Positions 57,849-64,000 of a stretch of DNA of 64,000 nucleotides are shown piece after piece. Source of the stretch: Pleurodeles waltl (taxonomy: Eukaryota > Chordata > Amphibia > Caudata > Salamandridae); contig NC_090448.1 of the NCBI RefSeq assembly GCF_031143425.1, forward strand, positions 332,208,177 through 332,272,176, read 5' to 3'. A program made the position numbers and the translations under genes. The notes below the pieces were generated by a model. That model was not told the DNA's origin. It worked only from the letters and a program-made list of their open reading frames with translations, and made no database searches. The stretch's first letter is position 1, and the number at the start of each line of letters is the position of its first letter.

Positions 57849-60800
57849 TTGCCATTGATGGAAATTCGTTTTCTGCGACTAGAAAAAAAGGGCTTCTATT
57901 AAACGTTATTGGCACAGAAGCTCAGGAAATATTTGATCATTTACCTCCACATAAACCACCTGAAGGAACTGATATAAATGATTATGATGTTTTTTCTGAA
58001 GCTTTGGACAGATTACAATTACATTTCACAGTTGAACCAAATGTAGTTACAGAACGTTTTAACTTTTATTCACGGCACCAATTTTCCACAGAACCTGTTG
58101 AAGGATATGTGGCTGCTCTTCGCATTTTGGCTTCAACTTGTGATTTTGGTGTCATTACTGATCAATATATTCGGGATCAAGTTATTATGCACTGTTATAA
58201 CAAAAAAATTCAAGAACAACTTCTGAGACACAAAAATCCATCACTCAAAGAAGTAATAGAAGTTGTTAAAGGTATTGAAAGGTCAATACGATCGTGTAAG
58301 ACATTAAATGATGACAAAGATAATCATCTTGAAGTAGCTGCCATACGCAATGTCAACAAAAATAAGTACAGCAAAGGGTACAACAAAAATAATCTAAACA
58401 AATTAAAATGTATGCGATGTGGATCAAATTTGCATACCAACAAATCAACCTGTCCTGCCTTATTTAAAGAGTGTTTCAAATGTGGTAAAACTGGACATTT
58501 TTCGACAGTTTGCAGATCTCAAAGGAATGTCAATTCGATTGTTGGAAAACAATTAGAGACTGAACATTGTATCCAAGATGTTGAAAGCGTAGTCTTGATG
58601 ATTACAGAAGATAAGTCTAAGCAACATAATATTTTTAACACTGATATTGACAACCAGATATATCGTCCTCCAAAGTGCGAAGTTATCATTGATGGATTCT
58701 CAACTATAATGCTAGTGGATTCTGGATCACCTTTTTCTATCATATCTGAGGCATTTTTCAACAAAAACTGGTCTGGACGGAAGTTGGAGAGCAATGACAT
58801 TAAGGCTTATGGTTACAGTCAGACAATAATTAATATTTTAGGTTACTTTGTAGCTTCTATTTCTTGTCATGATCACAATATTTTAGGTAAAATTTATGTA
58901 GTTGACAAAGGACAGCATGTTTTGGGATGGAGACATCAAGGTAATCTTGGAATGGTTTTGGATCCATCTGCTGATGTTCCGGTGTATTGCATGACCATAC
59001 AGCAAGGTATTGAAGTGATTATTTCAGAGTACAAAAATGTCTTTAGAAAAGAATTGGGTACTGTTAAAGGATTCACACATAACATTAAACTGAAAGTGGG
59101 AGCTTTACCAGTCAGACACAAGTTGAGAGATGTTCCACTTAGTGTCAGGAAAGAACTTAGTATTTTGCTTGATCAATTACTTAAGGATGGTGTCATTGAA
59201 CCAGTAGACTCCTCTGAATGGGTTTCTCCCATAGTTTTAGTTAAAAAAAAGAGTGGGTCTTTGAGATTATGTGCAGATTTGAGATCATTAAATAAACAAA
59301 TTATTGTTGATTGCCATCCTCTACCAAAGATTCAAGAACTTTTTGCACTTTTGGGTGGAGCAAAATTCTTTACATCTCTTGATCTCAAATCAGCATATCA
59401 TCAGATTACTCTTGATGAGAAATGCAGACATTTAACTACATTTATAACTCCAGAAGGGGCTTTCAGATATACCCGCATGCCGTTTGGGTTGGCATCCGCT
59501 GCATCCGTATTCCAAAAGCTTATGCATAGGCTATTTACAAACATGGATGGAGTTATGGCTTTTCAAGACGACATCCTAATTTTTGCTGATACCATTGATT
59601 CTCATAATATGAGATTGTCAAAAGTACTGTCAGTTTTACAAGAAAAAGGGATGACACTACAAATGGAAAAATGTAAATTTTTAACCCAGGAGGTAGAGTA
59701 TTTAGGACACACCATATCTTCGAAGGGTATAGCTCCTAAAGCTTGTTTGTTGCAAGCTATAAAAGAGATGGGCATACCCTCTGATAAAGATCAATTAAGA
59801 TCTTACCTGGGCTTGTGTGAATTTTACTCTCGGTTTGTGTTTCATTTTTCCCAAATAGCGTTACCTTTAAGAAATTTACTTAAGAAAGGAGTAAAATTTA
59901 CATGGTTGAGTGAACATCAGGAGGCGTATGATAAACTTAAAAAAAGCATTATTGAGGCGGCACCATTGTCTCAGTTCAATCAAAATTTATGTTGTGCTGT
60001 TTACGTTGATGCCAGCTCTGAAGGGTTAGGGGCAATACTTACTCAGAAAAATCATGTCACAGAAAATACTGTGGCTTTCGCTTCAAGACCTCTTTCAGTT
60101 TCTGAATCTAAGTATTCAACTATTGAGAGAGAAGCTTTAGCATGCACATGGGCAGTGGAACATTTTAAAACTTATTTGTGGGGCAGAGAATTTACCATTA
60201 AAACAGATCACAAACCCTTATTAGCATTGCTAAACAGTAACGGTACTGGTAGAGCATCTTCTCGTCTAGTCAGGATTTTATCAAAAATATATGAGTATAA
60301 TTTCAGAGCAGTACATATTCAAGGAATTCTCAATTGTGTGGCTGACTGTCTATCCAGATTACCTGACAATTCTGTTAAATTGTTTCCTGAGACATTAGAA
60401 GAATGTGTGGTTGCTACTATAGATGATATTTTACCCCTATGTAAGGATGTGTTTTCAAAGGATGCCTGGTGTAAGAGTTGTAGTGAGGATGAAGAATTAC
60501 AAAACATTCAAAAATTTTGTAACACAGAATGGCCTCGTGAAAAGGTGTTGTCACCATCTATGCAGATATGTTGGAAGGTCAGAAATTCAATTTCAGTATC
60601 AGGGGATTTAATCTTTAAAGATGATTGTGTGATTCCCCCTAAGGCGCTTCGCCCCAATATTATTAAGTTAGCTCACGCAGGACACTTAGGGGAAACCTTA
60701 ACTAAAAATAAAATAAGAGAAATGTTTTGGTGGCCTTATATGGATAGGCAAATTTCAGGATTTGTCAAACAATGTGTCATTTGCTCTAATTCTGATCAAA

Positions 60801-61969
60801 CTCTTGTCACCAGTAAATGTGTACCTGTTAAATCTGAGTTTCCATCAAGACCATGGAACAAAGTAGCATTGGATATTTTGGGACCATATGATAATCTAGC
60901 TAGGTGCAAGATGTATATCATTGTACTTATTGATTACTTTTCTAAATGGGCAGAGGTCAAATGGATTGTCCAACCCACCACTGACAGTGTTATAAGATTT
61001 TTAAAAGAATGTTTTTTTAAGGAGGGGTTACCATCTAGCATTGTCACCGACAATGGTAAACAGTTCACATCCTTTAAGTTTCAGGAATTCATGAAAGTCA
61101 ATAATATTTTGCATTTAAAAACTTTGCTTTATGCTCCAAATATGAATGGCCTTGTGGAAAGATTTAATAGGGTTATTGTGGAGGCTGTACAATCGGCCAT
61201 AATCAATAGGTTTAATGTCAAAGAATTTGTTGAAGAAAAGATTTGGGCATATCATTCGTCCCCCAATTTGACAACTGGGTTTTCACCATTTTCCATGCTC
61301 AAAGGGCGTGTTCCATGTACCACTTTATCCCCTTCTTGGTTGAGAAAAGAATTACCCATTATTGACCTTAGAAAAATGTATTTTGAGGCTAAAAGAAAAG
61401 TTGAGAAGAAAAATAAGGGAGAATTAGACAAAAATAATATTGATAATACTAAGGTGAAAATTGGGGATTTTTTCAGGATCAAACTTCCTTATCGAGTGAG
61501 AAAGGGTGAGTCAAAGTTTTCAAAAGCATTCAAGGTTGTATGTGTGGGAAAAACCTCAGTCAAGTTGAATAATGATTCATGGTGGAGTCTAAGCAGAGTT
61601 GCTAAAGTCACTAATAGTACTGAAAAACATGATCCTAATTCATATATGGATTTGTCCTCAGGGGTGATGAAGAACATTTGTATGGATAAATCGCAATACT
61701 TTTCTCTTTCAGATTTTGAACGTGACAGTAACACAGAAAGATCTCAGTTGACACCTGGTATTGTGGGTAATGAGGAGACTCCTATTGATTGCAATGAGGA
61801 CTTTGAGATTATTGATTCCACTTTTGTGCCTATTGTGCCAAATGTCAATAAGCAGGATAATGTACAAGTCAAAGATTATGTGCATGAAAGAGTCAACAAT
61901 GATAGTGTAGATCTTCCTAAAAGAGTATCTGTACTACCCAAAAAATATGCTGATTTTGTTTTGTGCTAA
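57845..61969 (+). CDS. pol: Gypsy-2 Gag-Pol polyprotein (1,374 codons)
   Basis: Residue map: Gag capsid-like 1-175; a first zinc-knuckle-like motif from C189 and a CCHC knuckle CFKCGKTGHFSTVC at 210-223; protease LVDSGSPFS (D292); RT with SLDLKSAYHQI, MPFGLASAASVFQ and FQDD at 573-576; RNase H with VDASSEG (D722) and TDHKPLL; integrase HHCC from H944, then D1010, D1069 and E1105 (35 residues between the last two). A C-terminal charged tail ends LPKKYADFVLC. There is no chromodomain and no env. The ATG at 57845 is probably not the native start, because about 30 upstream codons lie in another frame. Every catalytic residue I checked is present, so recent activity is likely. Confidence 0.93.
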   Translation: MIAIDGNSFSATRKKGLLLNVIGTEAQEIFDHLPPHKPPEGTDINDYDVFSEALDRLQLHFTVEPNVVTERFNFYSRHQFSTEPVEGYVAALRILASTCDFGVITDQYIRDQVIMHCYNKKIQEQLLRHKNPSLKEVIEVVKGIERSIRSCKTLNDDKDNHLEVAAIRNVNKNKYSKGYNKNNLNKLKCMRCGSNLHTNKSTCPALFKECFKCGKTGHFSTVCRSQRNVNSIVGKQLETEHCIQDVESVVLMITEDKSKQHNIFNTDIDNQIYRPPKCEVIIDGFSTIMLVDSGSPFSIISEAFFNKNWSGRKLESNDIKAYGYSQTIINILGYFVASISCHDHNILGKIYVVDKGQHVLGWRHQGNLGMVLDPSADVPVYCMTIQQGIEVIISEYKNVFRKELGTVKGFTHNIKLKVGALPVRHKLRDVPLSVRKELSILLDQLLKDGVIEPVDSSEWVSPIVLVKKKSGSLRLCADLRSLNKQIIVDCHPLPKIQELFALLGGAKFFTSLDLKSAYHQITLDEKCRHLTTFITPEGAFRYTRMPFGLASAASVFQKLMHRLFTNMDGVMAFQDDILIFADTIDSHNMRLSKVLSVLQEKGMTLQMEKCKFLTQEVEYLGHTISSKGIAPKACLLQAIKEMGIPSDKDQLRSYLGLCEFYSRFVFHFSQIALPLRNLLKKGVKFTWLSEHQEAYDKLKKSIIEAAPLSQFNQNLCCAVYVDASSEGLGAILTQKNHVTENTVAFASRPLSVSESKYSTIEREALACTWAVEHFKTYLWGREFTIKTDHKPLLALLNSNGTGRASSRLVRILSKIYEYNFRAVHIQGILNCVADCLSRLPDNSVKLFPETLEECVVATIDDILPLCKDVFSKDAWCKSCSEDEELQNIQKFCNTEWPREKVLSPSMQICWKVRNSISVSGDLIFKDDCVIPPKALRPNIIKLAHAGHLGETLTKNKIREMFWWPYMDRQISGFVKQCVICSNSDQTLVTSKCVPVKSEFPSRPWNKVALDILGPYDNLARCKMYIIVLIDYFSKWAEVKWIVQPTTDSVIRFLKECFFKEGLPSSIVTDNGKQFTSFKFQEFMKVNNILHLKTLLYAPNMNGLVERFNRVIVEAVQSAIINRFNVKEFVEEKIWAYHSSPNLTTGFSPFSMLKGRVPCTTLSPSWLRKELPIIDLRKMYFEAKRKVEKKNKGELDKNNIDNTKVKIGDFFRIKLPYRVRKGESKFSKAFKVVCVGKTSVKLNNDSWWSLSRVAKVTNSTEKHDPNSYMDLSSGVMKNICMDKSQYFSLSDFERDSNTERSQLTPGIVGNEETPIDCNEDFEIIDSTFVPIVPNVNKQDNVQVKDYVHERVNNDSVDLPKRVSVLPKKYADFVLC

Positions 61970-62003
61970 GTTATTTATTTATTAATTATTTTTATTATAA
62001 TAT

Positions 62004-62018
62004 TGAAGAGAGGAGATA
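62004..62018 (+). other. Gypsy-2 polypurine tract
   Basis: GAAGAGAGGAGATA lies directly before the 3' LTR and is the expected plus-strand primer. Confidence 0.7.
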
Positions 62019-62289
62019 TGTAGTAGTTTGTAAAGTAGGCATGTTTTAAACAGTTCATAGGAATGTTATATTTATCCACGTTTGTTTCATTTCCTTTTGT
62101 TTTATTTCCTCGTGCGTGCGTCTGTGCACGAGATCCTTCCTTTGTATTCTATTTGGAATGCATTGTTTGATTTACGAGTCAGTTGCTTCTCTATGCTTGC
62201 TCCTGTCAACCAGCCTCTCCGTTGCTGGGAACTTTACTAAGAATAAACAAAACCTTTTTCCACCTTGCTTTTGGAATCTCATTACAACA
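62019..62289 (+). repeat. Gypsy-2 3' LTR
   Basis: 271 bp, with no difference from the 5' LTR seen by eye. It ends CATTACAACA and is followed by the CCTTT duplication. Confidence 0.95.
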
Positions 62290-63106
62290 CCTTTCTAATG
62301 TAAAGTTCATGATGTCACAGAGTGGGCTAATGTCACAAAGCATCTGTGGAACAGAAAGTTCTTTAACTAGAAGTTCTGTCTTGGTAACTTGAGGAAAATG
62401 TCAGCCTTAATAAAGAAGGTGGTGATCCTCCTCAGTTTACTGAACCTCTGTGACGACTATAATATCTTAATTAATTCAGAATAGGAGGAAAACAAGTTGC
62501 TCATCATGTGTGACTCCTCTGTGGAGTAAAGATTATAAACAAGTGTAACTGCAAGACGTGTTTTGCAGAACACTGAAAATTTTGCTGAGGATACTTTTAC
62601 GAATGTTCAAAAAAATGTTTTGTATTGCATCAGGATGGCCTGGTACCTGCTGTCATTTGGGAACTTCATCATGGTACAAGTACTTCTTTATTTAATTTGT
62701 TGGTATCAAGCTTGGCATAAGGTGAGCTTTTTATTGTCAGTATGTTTAGGAATTTTGTTTTCAGTTTACAAAAAACAATCAGTTACATATTTTCAGCAAT
62801 CATGGTTCCTCTAAAATGTAAATATTACACATTATAAAAAGCAGTTGAAATGAAAACCTGTTGTCGAAATGTCATGAGAATGTAACGCTTTATACCTGCT
62901 GCCCCAGTGTTAGTAGAAATGTCAGCCACTTGCGAGAGAACCTAGGTTATAAGTGCTCTTACAATTGCAAAGGCCGTGATTCACAAATCACAGGATTTGC
63001 AACCACAACATCCCAAGTCGGGATGTGCTAAACTTAATTTTGACTGAAAAAGCACATTTTGTGACTGACTCATTATCAGTGGGGGCACCTCTGCTAGTGC
63101 ATGGGT
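62290..63106. repeat. Macrosatellite unit 9, right part
   Basis: It starts with the CCTTT duplication and continues the interrupted unit. The 83-codon exon-like frame is at 62563-62814, with stops upstream (GTGGAGTAAAGATTATAAAC). Its end matches the end of unit 7. Confidence 0.88.
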
Positions 63107-64000
63107 GCTCTCACACACAGGCACTTTGTACCCTGCCCTCAGGGCTGGAGGGCTTGATAAAGAGGTGACTTATAAGAGACCTGGTGAAGTGTAAATGGCA
63201 GTGAAAGGGTGCTTGAACCTTTTCATGCAGGCTTCAATGGCAGTCCTGCGAAAGCCTTTGCATGTGCTCCCTATGGGTGGCAAAATATATGCTGCAGCCC
63301 ATAGGGATCCCCTGGAACCCAATGTCCTGGGTAAGTAGGTATCATATGCTAAGGACTTATAAGAGGGCACCAGTATGCCAATTGTGGATGAAATACTGTC
63401 TTAACAGTATCCAACAACCAAATGTAAGGGAGAGAGCATAACTACTGAATTGTCTGTGTCCGCTGGGGTCCTGATTAGCAGGATCCCAGTAGACACAGCC
63501 AAACACACTGTCAAACAGGCCAAACGTGGGGGTAACCAAGCTAAAGGGAGGCTACTTTCTTACGCCTAGATGTGATGATACTGTATTCTTTGGTAGGGAT
63601 TGAATACTGTTTTCACAAGAGGTGTTTGAATGTTTTCCCTTGTATGTATCAATGGCAAAATATTCAGGTGTTTGAAATAGAGATAATTTTTGCATGTGGG
63701 GCATTGGTTTAGATGACCTGGGAGATCTCACATGTGTACTTAATGCTGGTGTGGCTCTTTCAGACAGAAACCAGAGTACCAGTACAATGTGGTGACAGAA
63801 ACAGAAAAAGCTGGGCATAATAATTTGCGCAATGAAAGAGACAATGCTGTGTATCTTGTGTGTTGGTCTGTTTTAAAGGATTCATGTAGCATATTACTTC
63901 TGCTCATGGGAAATGTAGTTTGCTATTAGTGATATTTTACGAATGCCACAGAAATACATAAAATTAAAATAGAAACAGTAATACATACTTATTGCTTGGG
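63107..64000. repeat. Macrosatellite unit 10, partial (runs off the window)
   Basis: The first 894 bp of a unit, nearly identical to the start of unit 8, including GATAAAGAGG and TCCTGCGAAAGCC. From about 63930 it mixes A and B features. The array therefore extends beyond the window. Confidence 0.88.

Larger units (their letters stand above)
56970..62289 (+). mobile_element. Gypsy-2: young, nearly intact Ty3/Gypsy element
   Basis: 5,320 bp with 271-bp LTRs that show no difference by eye, and a perfect 5-bp target duplication CCTTT (56965-56969 and 62290-62294). The empty site TTGCCTTTCTAATG is visible in the other units. One open frame of 1,374 codons covers nearly all of gag and pol. No env. 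The only lesion I see is a frameshift near the gag start. It is related to Gypsy-1 (same FQDD, SAASVFQ and integrase style) but is a different element. Confidence 0.95.

Noticed and set aside
1..64000. CRISPR array, tRNA, rRNA or bacterial-type operon
   Set aside because: No short direct repeats with spacers, no cloverleaf that I could recognise, and the whole window fits eukaryotic repeat DNA.

Overview
The window looks like repeat-dominated nuclear DNA from a vertebrate with a very large genome. A salamander or newt is my best guess, which is inference from the style of the repeats and was not checked. I see no host protein-coding gene, tRNA, rRNA or CRISPR array that I can support. The DNA is a roughly 2.1-kb tandem macrosatellite (units at 1-3339, 18625-21684, 48970-56969 and 62290-64000) into which LTR retroelements have inserted, some of them carrying nested DNA transposons.

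Layout from left to right. (1) Satellite units 1 and 2. Unit 2 is split by ERV-A (3340-18624), a complete but decayed gamma/epsilon-like endogenous retrovirus with a 4-bp target duplication (TTAC). It has LTRs of about 1.5-1.6 kb, an initiator-Met-like primer site, and gag, pro, pol and env, all broken. ERV-A itself holds four younger DNA-transposon insertions: 5189-5791, about 8395-8626, 10098-11010 and 12588-12765. (2) Satellite unit 3 and the first 46 bp of unit 4. (3) A minus-strand, 5'-truncated Ty3/Gypsy element (Gypsy-1, 21685-25221) fused directly to the last 320 bp of the 5' LTR of a second retrovirus, ERV-B. (4) ERV-B copy 1 (25222-33045), cut off inside pol. (5) A second copy of everything from 21408 to 33045, placed head-to-tail at 33046-44683 with no difference seen (11,638 bp). 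After it ERV-B continues through the rest of pol, env and a full 3' LTR to 48969. (6) Satellite units 5-9, with unit 9 split by Gypsy-2 (56970-62289), a very young Ty3/Gypsy element with matching 271-bp LTRs, a CCTTT target duplication and a nearly unbroken gag-pol. (7) The end of unit 9 and the start of unit 10.

The relative order of events can be read from the nesting. The satellite array came first. ERV-A is the oldest insert: its LTRs differ at about 6 of the first 160 bp, it carries many stops, and it has four nested DNA transposons. ERV-B is younger, with 4 differences in 320 bp between its LTR remnant and its 3' LTR. Gypsy-2 is the most recent, with no LTR differences seen. The 11.6-kb duplication is either very recent or an assembly artefact.

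The two retroviruses are relatives. Both have a Gag without an N-terminal glycine, PPPY and PTAP late-domain motifs, one CCHC knuckle, a Gln/Met-rich spacer before protease, and gamma-like RT, RNase H and integrase. Both also have a long charged extension after integrase ending in a conserved arginine-rich motif and tail, and an Env with a CxxC motif, fusion peptide and CX7CC. In each, gag, pro and pol share one reading frame, as expected for readthrough expression. Every retroviral gene here except the ERV-B copy-2 pol region is interrupted.
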